Assembly: GCA_050010035.1 (NCBI GenBank)
Contig: JBEKLU010000010.1
Span: forward strand, 1 to 64,000
Reading direction: 5' to 3'
DNA length: 64,000 nucleotides
From: Roseiarcus sp050010035
GTDB lineage: Bacteria > Pseudomonadota > Alphaproteobacteria > Rhizobiales > Beijerinckiaceae
The notes under the pieces are model-generated. The model was not told where the DNA came from, did not search any database, and saw only the letters and a program-made list of their open reading frames with translations. Positions 10,640 to 19,287 of this stretch are shown here, piece after piece. Position 1 is the first letter of the stretch. Every line of letters begins with the position of its first letter. The translations under genes were made by a program, and so were the position numbers.

Positions 10640-12343
10640 ATGACGGGCGCGAAGCAGGGAAAAGAAGACGTTCCGCCGAGGCTCCCCGAAACGAAAGCGA
10701 CGCCGCCCATGACCTTCGAAACTACCTTCGCGTCACTACTCGCCGACGTCGAAGAAGCCTCCGGCGCCGGCGCCCTCAACGGCCTGGCGACGACCCTCGC
10801 GGAAATTCTCGGCCTCCCGCCATCGCCGGCGGCCGTTTCGACGGCCGTCGTTGCGCCGCCGACGGTCACCGCCGCCAGCCAGAGCCTCTATGAAGGCCAG
10901 TCGGTCGCCGCGTCGTCGCTGATCGCCTCCACCACCGTTCCTGCCGGCAAGTCGATCACCGAATACGCCATCTCTGACAGCGGAACCGACGGGCATCTCG
11001 TCTACAACGGCGTCACCCTGGCCAAAGGAACCTGGTACGATTTCACCGCCGCCCAGCTCGCCCAGGTGACCTATGTCGCGGGATCGACCACCGGAACCGA
11101 CAAGGTGTCGATCGAGGTGTCCGACGGCGGCGCCTTTTCCGCCGCGTCCGTCGCCACCATCACCGTGACGGCGGCGCCGAGCATCGTCTCGCAGCTCAAG
11201 GACCCCGGCATCGCCGCCGACGTCGCCAAGCTGATGGTCAACAATTCCCTGACCTACGCCAATGTGCTGACCATCCTGCAAGACGCCGCGGCCAGCGAGG
11301 GCGGCGGCATGAACGCCACCAAGTTCAGCACGCTGCAGACGCTCGTCTCGATGTTCAATCAGCCGAACGGCATCAGCGTCCCGGCGGACGTCCAGCAGCT
11401 CGCCGCCGACGTGGTCGACGGCAATTCGGCCAACGCCTATTGGAACGGCGGTTCGTCGACCGCCGTGCCGCTGGGCAACCTCAGCGCCACGTCGACGCAG
11501 ACCCAGGTCAACGAGCTGATCGGCGAGTGGTTCCTGGGGACCGACCTGCCCAGCCTCAGCCTTTCGGCGATCGGCGAGTCGAACCTCGGCCCGACCTACA
11601 AGACGACCACGCTGCCGCTCTACGGCGCCAGCGGAACGCCGAGCAATCTCGACGTCAACCAGGGCTACCTCGGCGACTGCTACTTCGTTTCTTCCCTCGC
11701 CGAGACCGCGCTGATGGATCCCTCGGCGATCGAGAATATGATCACCAGCGACGGCGCCGGCGTGTACACCGTCCGCTTCTTCGTCGACGGCCAGGCGGAC
11801 TACGTCACGGTCGACAGCGCGCTGCCGGTGATGACCGGCTACGAATGGGCCAACGGCTCGACGCTCGAGTTCGCCAACGGCTCGGTGTCGTGGGTCGGGC
11901 TGGTCGAAAAGGCGTACGTCGAGCTCAACGCACAGACGGCCGCCGCGCAGGAGGGCGGGCACACGACCGGCGACGCCTACGAGGACATCAACGGCGGGAC
12001 CGCCACCGCGCTCACCGAGATCACCGATCAATCGTTCAGCACCTACTCGCTGAGCGGGAGCACGTCGACCGCCTCGCTGAATTCGCTGATGTCGACGCTC
12101 GAAACGGACTGGACCAAGGGCGAAGAGATCATCCTGTCCACCCCGAACAATTCGACCGGCAATCTGGTCGGCGACCACATGTACGAAATCACCGGCGTCA
12201 ACCTCGCCGCGGGCACGATCACCTTGCAGAACCCGTGGAACACGGCCTACTCCGGCTCCCTCTCGATGAGCTTCACCGAGACGATCAAGCAATTGGCCAG
12301 CGCCGACTGCACGCTCTACGCGACCTCCGGGGTCGCCGTCTGA
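10640..12343 (+). CDS. Calpain-like (C2) cysteine protease with an adhesin-type domain, probable type I substrate
   Basis: A 567-residue protein with low Cys and Arg content, as usual for secreted RTX-like proteins. Residues about 75-185 form an Ig/cadherin-like repeat of the kind found in large type I adhesins (EGQSVAASSLI to VSIEVSDG). The C-terminal half is a calpain-type peptidase: QGYLGDCYFVSSLAE places the nucleophile at Cys347, GDHMYEITGV gives His513 and LQNPW gives Asn531, so the catalytic triad looks complete. There is no signal peptide, which fits export by the adjacent ABC/HlyD pair. GTG/D-x-GxGxD calcium repeats are absent. The ATG at 10709 (MTFETTF) is an alternative start. Confidence 0.8.
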   Translation: MTGAKQGKEDVPPRLPETKATPPMTFETTFASLLADVEEASGAGALNGLATTLAEILGLPPSPAAVSTAVVAPPTVTAASQSLYEGQSVAASSLIASTTVPAGKSITEYAISDSGTDGHLVYNGVTLAKGTWYDFTAAQLAQVTYVAGSTTGTDKVSIEVSDGGAFSAASVATITVTAAPSIVSQLKDPGIAADVAKLMVNNSLTYANVLTILQDAAASEGGGMNATKFSTLQTLVSMFNQPNGISVPADVQQLAADVVDGNSANAYWNGGSSTAVPLGNLSATSTQTQVNELIGEWFLGTDLPSLSLSAIGESNLGPTYKTTTLPLYGASGTPSNLDVNQGYLGDCYFVSSLAETALMDPSAIENMITSDGAGVYTVRFFVDGQADYVTVDSALPVMTGYEWANGSTLEFANGSVSWVGLVEKAYVELNAQTAAAQEGGHTTGDAYEDINGGTATALTEITDQSFSTYSLSGSTSTASLNSLMSTLETDWTKGEEIILSTPNNSTGNLVGDHMYEITGVNLAAGTITLQNPWNTAYSGSLSMSFTETIKQLASADCTLYATSGVAV

Positions 12344-12405
12344 GCCTTCGCGCGGGGGGGGGGGCGCGCGTCGCGCGCCTGTCGAAAAGGACGAGGCCGC
12401 CTTCC

Positions 12406-13104
12406 CTAGGCGACGGTCTTGGCCTCGTATCGGCACAAGTCCGCGATCACGCATCGCGCGCACTCGGGAGCTCGCGCCTTGCAGACGTAGCGGCCGTGCA
12501 GGATCAGCCAGTGGTGGGCGTGCGCGAGGAAGCGTTCGGGGATGATCTTCATCAGAGCGTCCTCGACTTCGCGCGGCGTCTCGCCGCGCGCCAGCGGAAT
12601 GCGGTTGGAGACGCGAAAGACGTGCGTGTCGACCGCGAGCGTCGGCGCGCCGAAGGCGACGTTGAGAACGACGTTCGCGGTCTTGCGCCCGACGCCCGGC
12701 AGCGCCTCGAGCGCGTCGCGATCGTTGGGCACCTCGCCGCCGTGATCGCGAAGAAGCGCCTGCGACAGCGCGATGACGTTCTTCGCCTTGTTCCGGTAGA
12801 GGCCGATCGTCTTGATCCGCTCGACGAGCCCCGCCTCGCCCAGCGCCGCCATCTTGGCCGGCGTATCGGCGAGCGCGAACAGCGCGCGCGTCGCCTTGTT
12901 GACGCCGGCGTCGGTCGCCTGGGCGGAGAGAACCACGGCGACGAGCAGGGTGAAGGGGTTGACGTATTCGAGCTCGCTTCTGGGCGCCGGCATGGCCGCG
13001 GCGAGCCGCTCGAAAATCGCCGCGACGCGCTCGCGCGCCGCCGAGCCGGACTTGCCCGCCCGCCGGCCCGACGAAGCGGGGAGAGCCGATTTGCCTTGCG
13101 CCAT
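12406..13104 (-). CDS. nth: Endonuclease III (Nth) DNA glycosylase/AP lyase
   Basis: A 232-residue base-excision repair enzyme that removes oxidised pyrimidines and cuts the abasic site. The helix-hairpin-helix LPGVGRKTAN carries the catalytic Lys, VDTHVFRVSNR carries the catalytic Asp, and the C-terminal [4Fe-4S] loop has the family spacing Cys208-x6-Cys215-x2-Cys218-x5-Cys224. I prefer the ATG at 13104; a TTG at 13122 would add six residues that repeat MAQGK. The gene is divergent from the DUF2244 gene and separated by 80 bases. Confidence 0.96.
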   Translation of the reverse strand: MAQGKSALPASSGRRAGKSGSAARERVAAIFERLAAAMPAPRSELEYVNPFTLLVAVVLSAQATDAGVNKATRALFALADTPAKMAALGEAGLVERIKTIGLYRNKAKNVIALSQALLRDHGGEVPNDRDALEALPGVGRKTANVVLNVAFGAPTLAVDTHVFRVSNRIPLARGETPREVEDALMKIIPERFLAHAHHWLILHGRYVCKARAPECARCVIADLCRYEAKTVA

Positions 13105-13184
13105 TTCTTTGCCTTGCGCCAAGCCGGCCTTATAGTCGGCCCCGGCGGCGCCGCCAAGGGCGGACGCCGCGCTCGAGGCCGGTC

Positions 13185-13688
13185 ATGATCGCTGCGCCCG
13201 CGACCGACGAAGCGCCGATTCTCGCCGTGCGGCTGACGCCGCACCGCTCGCTCGATCCCGCCGCCGTTCGCGTCCTCATGGCGGCGACTTTCGTCGTGAG
13301 CGCGGCCTTCAGCCTGCCGTTCTATCTCGCCGGCGCGTGGCCGATCGTCGGCTTCCTCGGGCTCGACGTCGCGCTTCTCTATTTCGCCTTCCGCGCCAAC
13401 TTTCGCGCCGCGCGCGCCTACGAGGATTTTCACCTCACCTATTTCGAACTGCTGTTCGCGCGGGCGAGCGCGCGCGGCGCGCGGCGGGAATGGCGGTTCA
13501 ATCCGGCCTGGGTGCGCCTCGAGCGCGTCGATCACCAGGAATTCGGGCCGCAAAGGCTGTCGCTGCTCAGCCGCGGCCGACGCTGGGACGTGGCGGCGTT
13601 CCTCGGCCCGGACCAGAAGGCGGAATTCGCGACGACCCTCGCTGCGGGTCTCGCGGAGGCCCGGCGCGGCCCGCGGTTTTCGCGCTGA
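13185..13688 (+). CDS. DUF2244 membrane protein
   Basis: A 167-residue protein of unknown function. Two hydrophobic segments near residues 33-52 and 54-72 form a membrane hairpin, followed by a soluble basic C-terminal half with the family pattern of a WRF-x-PAWVRL strand and a LSRGRRWDVAAFLGPDQK segment near the end. GAGG lies six bases before the ATG. It is widely found beside nth in alphaproteobacteria, but no role has been assigned. Confidence 0.85.
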   Translation: MIAAPATDEAPILAVRLTPHRSLDPAAVRVLMAATFVVSAAFSLPFYLAGAWPIVGFLGLDVALLYFAFRANFRAARAYEDFHLTYFELLFARASARGARREWRFNPAWVRLERVDHQEFGPQRLSLLSRGRRWDVAAFLGPDQKAEFATTLAAGLAEARRGPRFSR

Positions 13689-13760
13689 AGGGGTTTTGAG
13701 CGAATCGCTTCGGCGCAAGCCGCTGCGGCGGCAAGGCGCGGTAGATGACCGGATGCTCCG

Positions 13761-14729
13761 CTAAAACGCCGCCTGGCGGCGCACGAGCTGGTCGACGTGC
13801 GCGTTCTCCTCCGGCGTCAGATGGGCGGTCGCGGCGTCGAGTTCGGGGTCGTCGAGGCCGGCGGCTTTGGCGAAGGCGTTCCAGGTCGCCGCTTCGACGA
13901 GGTCGCGGGGCACGCCGCGACCCGTGACATAGAGATGGGCGAGGCGGTTCTGCGCGATCGGGTTGTTGCGCGCGGCGGCCCGGAGAAAGATCTTCGCCGC
14001 CGCGGCCTCGTTCTTTTCGACGCCGACGCCGTTGAACAGCATGATCGCATATTCGACCTGGCCGGCGACGATGCCGGCGTCGGCGGCGCGCTTGAGCCAT
14101 TGCGCGCTCTGGGCGATGTCGAGCGGCACGCCGCGCCCCTCGCGCAGGAGAACGCCGTAGGAATAGGCGCCGTTTTCGTCGCCGGCGTCGGCGGCGCGGC
14201 GGAAATAATCGGCGGCCTTGGCGAAATCGGCCTTGCCGGCCCCCTCGCCCTCGATCGCCATGACGCCGAGATTGTAGAGCGCTCCGGCTTGGCCCTTCGC
14301 CGCCGCCTTTTCGAACTGCGCCGTGGCGCCGGCGCGATCCTTGTCGACGCCGGGGGCGCCGTTGAGCAGCATCACGCCGAGCAGGAAGGCCGCCTCCCGG
14401 TCGCCCAGATCGCTCGCCAGGCGATACCAGCGCGAAGCCTCCGCCTGGTCCTGTCGAACCGCATAGCCCTCGCGATAGATTTCGCCGATCAAGGTCATCG
14501 CGGCGGCGTCCTTCGGGTCGGCCGCGACGCGCTTCATCGCTTCGCGGAACGTGGTGATGTAGAAGCCGCGTTGATACGCGCCGAACGCCAGATCGGGGGT
14601 CGACTCCGGCGCGGGCGTCGGACCGGCGCCTTGGGACGGCGGCGAAGGAGCCTGCGCGCGCGGCGCGGCCGGCGCGGCCAGAGCGGCCAGAGCGAGAAGC
14701 AAGGGGAAGCGCGCGCGGATCGTTTTCAT
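13761..14729 (-). CDS. Periplasmic Sel1-repeat protein
   Basis: A 322-residue protein with a Sec signal peptide (about residues 1-25, ending APRAQA). The rest is about six tandem 36-residue Sel1/TPR-like helical repeats (A-x2-LG-x-(L/M)-Y-x-G-x-G-V pattern), for example near LYNLGVMAIEGEG, YSYGVLLREGRGV and NRLAHLYVTGRGV. Such proteins act as scaffolds for other proteins; the partner is unknown. The true start is the ATG at 14729, eight bases after the ThiE-family stop, so the two genes are one transcript. A longer open frame upstream is only a shadow of the previous gene. Confidence 0.85.
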   Translation of the reverse strand: MKTIRARFPLLLALAALAAPAAPRAQAPSPPSQGAGPTPAPESTPDLAFGAYQRGFYITTFREAMKRVAADPKDAAAMTLIGEIYREGYAVRQDQAEASRWYRLASDLGDREAAFLLGVMLLNGAPGVDKDRAGATAQFEKAAAKGQAGALYNLGVMAIEGEGAGKADFAKAADYFRRAADAGDENGAYSYGVLLREGRGVPLDIAQSAQWLKRAADAGIVAGQVEYAIMLFNGVGVEKNEAAAAKIFLRAAARNNPIAQNRLAHLYVTGRGVPRDLVEAATWNAFAKAAGLDDPELDAATAHLTPEENAHVDQLVRRQAAF

Positions 14730-14737
14730 CGTCGCCG

Positions 14738-15376
14738 TCACACCGTCGCCTTCGCCACGAGCGCCTGCGCCTGAGCGATCGCGGCCGCGGGCGAGGGCGC
14801 CAGCCACACGGCGTCGCCGAGCGCGATGAAGTCCGCCCCCGCCGCCGTCAGCGGCGCGACGGCGTCGAGCGCGCCGGCGAAGGCGACGCAGGGCGTCTGA
14901 AAGATTTCCGCCCACCAGGCGGTGCGCTCGAGCGTGTCGGCGAGAGGCGGCGTGAAGCCGTCGCGCCGGGGCTCGCCGAACATGACGTAATCGACGCCCG
15001 CTTCGCCCGCCGCCATCGCGTCGTCGCGCGAGCGTAAGCCCCCCGCGCCGACGATGCGCTCGGGATGCAGGCTCGCCAGGGCCTCGGCGAGCTCGGCTCC
15101 GACCCCTATGATATGCGCGCCGTCCGCGCCGACGCGCGCGGCGAGCCGCGCGTCGCTCTCGACCAGCGTAGCGACGTCGCGCGGCGCCGCCAATTCGATC
15201 AGGCGCTGGAGGATTCGTTTGGCGTCGCCTTCCGCGCCCGCGGCGATGCGCGCCAGCGCGCTCGCCACGTCCGCCGCGCCGAGCGCTTCGGCGAAGCGCG
15301 GCGCGAAGCCGTCGAGGTCGGCGCCGCTGAGCGGCGGGGTGACGAGATAGAGGCGACAGGAGGAAGCGGCGGCCAT
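14738..15376 (-). CDS. Thiamine-phosphate synthase (ThiE/TenI) family protein
   Basis: A 212-residue TIM-barrel protein. It starts RLYLVTPP as in ThiE, has the ARVGADGAHI segment in the place of the GVHLG substrate loop, and keeps GAGGLRSRDDAMAAGEAGVDYVMFG and a GADFIALGDAVW phosphate-binding end. Several thiazole- and pyrimidine-binding residues of true ThiE are not conserved, so it may be a paralogue rather than the thiamine enzyme. It is co-directional with the Sel1 gene. Confidence 0.7.
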   Translation of the reverse strand: MAAASSCRLYLVTPPLSGADLDGFAPRFAEALGAADVASALARIAAGAEGDAKRILQRLIELAAPRDVATLVESDARLAARVGADGAHIIGVGAELAEALASLHPERIVGAGGLRSRDDAMAAGEAGVDYVMFGEPRRDGFTPPLADTLERTAWWAEIFQTPCVAFAGALDAVAPLTAAGADFIALGDAVWLAPSPAAAIAQAQALVAKATV

Positions 15377-15507
15377 TTCGCGCGGTCGGTTGCGGTGCGA
15401 GGGGAGACTTGCCGACCAATGCCGACAAAAGTGCGGCCGCGCAACCCCTTGGGTTTTCCCCGAGCTCGCCCTCGCCGCGGCGCGGCGCGAGGCGACGGCT
15501 CGGCTGC

Positions 15508-16056
15508 TCAGCGGGCGAAGGCCTCCTGAAGCCGCTCGAACTGAGAGGCCACCGCCGGGCGCCGCGGCGCCGGAGCGAGCCCGTTGGCGACCGCCATCGA
15601 CCGATCGAGATGCGCGACGCGCGCTTGCAGGCGCAAGGATTTCAGGCTGAACTGGCGCAGCGCCGCCGGCAGCTCTTCGAAAAGTTCGGCCGCGCAGGAA
15701 ATATCCTGCTCGGCGAGCCGGACCCGATGCTTCTCCGACAAGGCCTGCGCCGCGGTCAATTCGCCCTCGTTGACGGCGCGCTGAAGCAGCAGCCAGGAGG
15801 CGACCTGCATCAGCCGCGTCGTCAGCCGCATGCTCTCGGTCGCGTAGGCCAAGGCGACGGGGCGCCGCAACAGCCGCGACTCCTGGCGCCCGGGGCCGTC
15901 GAGGTAGGCGGCCGCCTCTTCCACCAAGGTCATGCCCTCCTTGAACAGCGACTTGAACGCGTCCGAGGCGGCGAGCCGGTGGACGAACGAAACCGTCTTC
16001 GCCGTGGGCTCGTCAGCCGCCGACCAATTGCGCGTCGACCCTTCGTGACGACCCAT
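15508..16056 (-). CDS. rcdA: RcdA-type regulator of CtrA degradation (DUF1465)
   Basis: A 182-residue, all-helical DUF1465 protein. In Caulobacter RcdA is an adaptor that helps deliver the master regulator CtrA to ClpXP. Family hallmarks are TVSFVHRLAASDAFKSLFKEGM, the AAYLDGPGR segment and YATESMRLTTRLMQVASWLLLQRAV. The ATG at 16056 has AGGAG eight bases upstream. Pro/Arg-rich residues follow the fold before a short C-terminal helix. The DUF1192 gene lies upstream on the same strand, but a terminator stands between them. Confidence 0.85.
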   Translation of the reverse strand: MGRHEGSTRNWSAADEPTAKTVSFVHRLAASDAFKSLFKEGMTLVEEAAAYLDGPGRQESRLLRRPVALAYATESMRLTTRLMQVASWLLLQRAVNEGELTAAQALSEKHRVRLAEQDISCAAELFEELPAALRQFSLKSLRLQARVAHLDRSMAVANGLAPAPRRPAVASQFERLQEAFAR

Positions 16057-16212
16057 GAACCGTTCTCCTATCTCAGCGGGACTGCGGCGCCTTCCCATTT
16101 CGAGCGAATCGCGCTCGCCGAAGACCGAACGCAAGATTAACGCCGCTCGCTTCCGAGCGCTGGTTTACTTTTCGATAAGGTTAATGAATTCCCAACCGTT
16201 CCCGCGCAAGCC

Positions 16213-16238
16213 AAAAAAATAGCCGCCCGAAGGCGGCT
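16213..16238 (-). terminator. Rho-independent terminator between DUF1192 and rcdA
   Basis: On the minus strand a 7-bp stem AGCCGCC-TTCG-GGCGGCT with a stable TTCG tetraloop is followed by ATTTTTTT. It faces transcription coming from the DUF1192 side and stands 157 bases before the rcdA start. Confidence 0.9.
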
Positions 16239-16310
16239 AAGGGCTTGATTGATGGGAGGCATCGAACAGAACGGATAGGAGCCATTCAGAACCCGAAGAT
16301 TGGGTCGAGT
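16213..16310 (-). ncRNA. Candidate CtrA-linked small RNA
   Basis: The 213 bases between the terminator and the DUF1192 stop hold a full CtrA box but no conserved gene. Transcription starting just downstream of the box (TTATGA/TATGAA as possible -10 near 16315-16320) and ending at the terminator would give a transcript of about 100 nt. It contains a small ACCC-loop-GGGT hairpin before the terminator stem. A ten-codon ORF (MNRLDPIFGF) could instead be a leader peptide. Start and expression are inferred, not shown. Confidence 0.3.
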
Positions 16311-16330
16311 CGATTCATAATTGATAATCG

Positions 16331-16346
16331 TTAACAGATGGTTAAC
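16331..16346. promoter_or_regulatory. CtrA box (perfect TTAA-N7-TTAAC)
   Basis: TTAA at 16331-16334, seven bases, then TTAAC at 16342-16346; the opposite strand also reads TTAA-N7-TTAAC, so it matches the CtrA consensus in both directions. It stands between DUF1192 and rcdA. CtrA itself is what RcdA helps degrade, so a regulatory loop is possible. Confidence 0.6.
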
Positions 16347-16450
16347 GAAAGGTCCGAGTAGCGAGGCGATTCGCCGATTCGGGCCCCGGCGACGAGCGCT
16401 GCGCGGCGCGCCTGCGCCAAAATGCGACAATCCCGGCGCCGCGGCGGTCT

Positions 16451-16657
16451 TCAACTCTTGAAGAACGCGCTCGCGGCGCTGCGCGTCGCCTCGCGCGCCT
16501 CGATGGCGCTCTCGAGCCGCGCGATTTCCTGCTTGAGCGTCTCGATCCGCTCGGCCAGTTCCGGCGCGGAGAGATCGTCGAGAAGCTGCCCGATCTCGTG
16601 GACCGGCGGCTTCGGGCGCTTGGCGCCGAACACGGCGTCCTCGTCGAAAGCGGCCAT
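16451..16657 (-). CDS. DUF1192 small protein
   Basis: A 68-residue protein starting MAAFDEDAVFGAKRP, with the DUF1192 core HEIGQLLDDLSAPELAERI and a C-terminal coiled-coil segment of about 30 residues (LKQEIARLESAIEAREATR). Function is unknown. It commonly stands next to the DUF1465/RcdA gene in Rhizobiales, as here. Confidence 0.85.
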   Translation of the reverse strand: MAAFDEDAVFGAKRPKPPVHEIGQLLDDLSAPELAERIETLKQEIARLESAIEAREATRSAASAFFKS

Positions 16658-17063
16658 CGTCGCGTCTCCTAAGGCAATCCGCTGCGTCGATCCCTAAGAG
16701 CAAAGCATACCGCGATTCCCGCGCGCTTGCCCAGTTGGCGCCCCGGCGCGCTTCTCTCGACAGGCCGGGGCGAGGGAGGGCCGACAGGTCCGCCGCGCCG
16801 TCCGTGGCGAAGGCCTCACTGTCTTGACCCGCCCCGACATGCGGCCCTGGCTCGACAAGCGGCTGGAGCGCCCGCGCGCGGCCTATGATGAGGCGGCGCC
16901 GTTCGCACCGTAATGGTGAAATTCCGAGGCCCGGTCGCTGGCTTTGGTTGTCGGCGATAGGCGCAAACCGGCCGTTCCGGCTTCTGGGGCGTTGACACCT
17001 CTGCACCCAAGGAAAGCTGCTTGGCAAGCGCCTGAAACCGGCCGAGACGCCGTGCGCCCAGCA
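16658..17063. other. Gene-poor stretch before the transposase remnant
   Basis: About 400 bases with no convincing gene. A short plus-strand frame around 16840-16912 (ATG-CGG-CCC to CCG-TAA) has no recognisable family. The segment next to the transposase stub may be eroded insertion-sequence DNA. Confidence 0.4.
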
Positions 17064-17243
17064 TCAGTTTGGCCCCGTGCCGCCTGACGGCTTGGCCGCG
17101 AAGCTTCCGGTTTCGCGCACCCGCTGCATCCAGCGCACCGCGCTCGCCGCGCTCGCCCCAAATCGCTCGCCAGCCGCTCGCCGCGAATGCCCAGCCTTCA
17201 CCGCCGCAACCAACCGTTCCCGAAGATCGTTCGAAAGAGCCAT
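17064..17243 (-). pseudogene. IS630-type transposase, N-terminal stub
   Basis: From the ATG at 17243 (with GGAGG upstream) the frame reads MALSNDLRERLVAAVKAGHSRRAAGERFG, the helix-turn-helix start typical of IS630-family OrfA, then SAASAVRWMQRVRETGSFAAKPSGG and a premature stop after 59 residues. The rest of the HTH domain and the whole DDE catalytic domain are missing in all frames of the following 400 bases. No terminal inverted repeats could be identified. It is a dead element at the border between the core genes and the catabolic block. Confidence 0.75.
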
Positions 17244-17440
17244 GCCTCCCGGCCTCCTTCGCCGGCGCATAGCTCGAATCAGAACTCACCCGATGCGGGA
17301 ATCCCAAGCCGATTCATCCCGCTAGGAAACCGCTCTAGCGCAGACCGGTTCGCAAGCCGGGTCTAAAGGGCGATCCGCCGCTCGCGGACGCTTTGGTTGC
17401 GACCAGAGCCAGCGCAGCGGCGAGCCTCGTCGTACGGCGC

Positions 17441-17479
17441 TTGTACGCCGCCGGAAACAGAGATAGTATGCTGGCGTAC
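17441..17479 (+). promoter_or_regulatory. Promoter with shared operator element, LivH-type permease
   Basis: TTGTAC (17441-17446), 17 bases, TAGTAT (17464-17469), overlapped by TATGCTGGCGTAC (17467-17479), one copy of the element shared by the catabolic block. An inverted repeat CGTAC-n7-GTACG ends in the -35 region. The gene starts 104 bases downstream. Confidence 0.5.
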
Positions 17480-17582
17480 GTTAATCCTTCGACGGGCGGG
17501 CTTCTCGGTAGGCGTGCGGGGCCGCGTCGCGGCCGGACCTCGTTCCCGGGCTCGAAGTCGAGGGCGAATTCTCGAGGCGAAA

Positions 17583-18458
17583 ATGATCGCGGACATCCTG
17601 GTTTCCGGCGTCCCGCTCGGGTGTTTGTACGCTCTCGTCGCCGTCAGCTACAACATCCTCTATCGCCCCACCAACGTCTTCAATTTCGCGCAAGGCGATC
17701 TGGTCACGATCGGGGCCTTGCTCACGGCGAGCTTTCTCAATCGCTCGCTCGTCTGGCCGCTCGCCCTGCTCGCCGCCGCGGCGATCGTGGGCGCGATCGC
17801 TCTCCTCGAGGAGGTCGTCGCCGTGTCGCCGATCCTTCGGCGCTCGCCCGGCGGCGGCGCCTGGGTCATCACGACGCTGGCGTTTTCATTGATCCTGACC
17901 AATCTGGTCGGCAAGTATTGGGGCATGGACCCCGTCTTCGTTTCGGCGCCCTGGCCGCTCAGCGCGGACCCGTTCACCATCCACGGCGTGCAGATTTCGA
18001 GCTACCAGATCGCGCTCGTCGCGATTTCGGCGGCGATCGTCTTGGCGGTGGAGGCGCTCTACCGGACGCGCACCGGCAAGGCCATCATGGCCGTCGCGGA
18101 AAATCGCGACGCGGCGCTGCTGCGAGGCGTCGATCCGTCGGCGCTGAGCCGCTGGTCGTTCATCGCCGGCGGCGCGCTCGCCGCCGCGACCGGCTATCTC
18201 GCCGCCCCTCTGATTCCCGCCTCGCCGGCGCTCGGCGTCGCACTGTTGGTGAAGGGCTTCGCCGCCGCGGCCTTGGGCGGGCTGGGCAACAACAAGGGGG
18301 CGCTGATCGCCGGCCTCATCATCGGCGTGACCGAGGCCACAGGCTCCGCCTACTTTACCGCGGGATATCAGCAAACCATCATTCTCGTCGTCGTTCTGGC
18401 GATTCTGCTGATCCGTCCGCAGGGGCTCTTCGGCGCGGCGGGCGCGCGCGTGGTGTGA
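17583..18458 (+). CDS. Branched-chain amino acid-type ABC permease (LivH family)
   Basis: A 291-residue inner-membrane protein with about eight hydrophobic helices. It has the LivH marks: the N-terminal GVPLGCLYALVAVSYNILYRPTNVFNFAQGD and the C-terminal GGLGNNKGALIAGLIIGVTE and LLIRPQGLFG. GAGG lies six bases before the ATG at 17583. Unusually it is transcribed toward, not with, its probable partners (fused LivM-LivG, LivF and binding protein, 18562-22373). The substrate is inferred from context to be a carboxylic acid rather than leucine. Confidence 0.88.
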   Translation: MIADILVSGVPLGCLYALVAVSYNILYRPTNVFNFAQGDLVTIGALLTASFLNRSLVWPLALLAAAAIVGAIALLEEVVAVSPILRRSPGGGAWVITTLAFSLILTNLVGKYWGMDPVFVSAPWPLSADPFTIHGVQISSYQIALVAISAAIVLAVEALYRTRTGKAIMAVAENRDAALLRGVDPSALSRWSFIAGGALAAATGYLAAPLIPASPALGVALLVKGFAAAALGGLGNNKGALIAGLIIGVTEATGSAYFTAGYQQTIILVVVLAILLIRPQGLFGAAGARVV

Positions 18459-18561
18459 CGGCCGTTCGGTCGGGCGCCCTGCCGGAGCGGAACGGCGCGC
18501 GCGGCATTGGCGTTTCGAGTGGCGCGGAGTGCGCGGCGGGATCGCCGCGCGGCGCGCGCGT

Positions 18562-19287
18562 CTACGACGACGCGACGCCGAGATAGGCGCGCCGGACATC
18601 GTCCCCCGCCGCCAGCGCCGCCCGGCTTCCCTGCGCGATCATGCGCCCGCTCTGCAGCACGTAGCCGTAGTCGGCGATCTCGAGCGCTCGCTCGACCATC
18701 TGCTCGACGAGCAAAATGGTCGTTCCGTCGCGACGCAGCTTGCCGACGGCGTCCAGCACCTGGTCGACGACGATCGGCGCGAGGCCCAGCGAGGGCTCGT
18801 CCAGCATCAGCAGCTTCGGGTTCCGCATCAGCGCCTGGGCGATCGCCAGCATCTGCTGTTGGCCGCCCGACAGCGCGCCGGCCAGCGAAGGGGCGCGTTC
18901 GCGGAGCACCGGGAACAACGCGTACGCGCGCTCGTAGCGCAGCCGTTCCTCGGCGCGGGAAAGCCGCGCGCCGTAGAGGCCGAGCTCCAGATTGGCCGCG
19001 ACGCTTTGCTCGCGGAACAGGGCCCGCCCTTCGGCGACGTGCAGAAGCCCGGCGCGGACGATGTCGCGCGGGGCTACGCCGCCGATTTCGGCGCCGTCGA
19101 ACCGGATCGAGCCGCGGCTGGGCTTCAACAGCCCGGATATCGCCTTCAGCAAAGTCGTCTTGCCGGCGCCGTTGCTGCCGAGCAGGACGACGATCGCGCC
19201 CTCGGGGACCTCGAGGGTGACGTTGTCGAGGATGCCGACGCGGCCGTAGCCGACGTCGAGGTCGCGAACGGCCAAGAGCACCGTCAT
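18562..19287 (-). CDS. LivF-type ABC importer ATPase
   Basis: A 241-residue ATPase with Walker A GSNGAGKTT, Q-loop region, signature LSGGQQQ, Walker B LLMLDEPS and the LivF-specific IVLLVEQ-like end (TTILLVEQMVERAL). Its ATG overlaps the stop of the LivM-LivG fusion gene by four bases (19284-19287). With the fused ATPase it should form the nucleotide-binding pair of the importer. Confidence 0.92.
   Translation of the reverse strand: MTVLLAVRDLDVGYGRVGILDNVTLEVPEGAIVVLLGSNGAGKTTLLKAISGLLKPSRGSIRFDGAEIGGVAPRDIVRAGLLHVAEGRALFREQSVAANLELGLYGARLSRAEERLRYERAYALFPVLRERAPSLAGALSGGQQQMLAIAQALMRNPKLLMLDEPSLGLAPIVVDQVLDAVGKLRRDGTTILLVEQMVERALEIADYGYVLQSGRMIAQGSRAALAAGDDVRRAYLGVASS

Noticed and set aside
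12354..12364. Run of eleven G after the calpain-like gene
   Set aside because: A homopolymer in GC-rich DNA just past a stop codon; possible length error but no functional signal.
12371..12430. Inverted repeat ACGAGGCC...GGCCTCGT near the nth stop as a terminator
   Set aside because: The loop is too long, it includes coding bases of nth, and there is no T-run.
13081..13122. Duplicated MAQGK at the start of endonuclease III
   Set aside because: Explained by choosing the internal ATG at 13104; the repeat is only a short tandem duplication around alternative starts.
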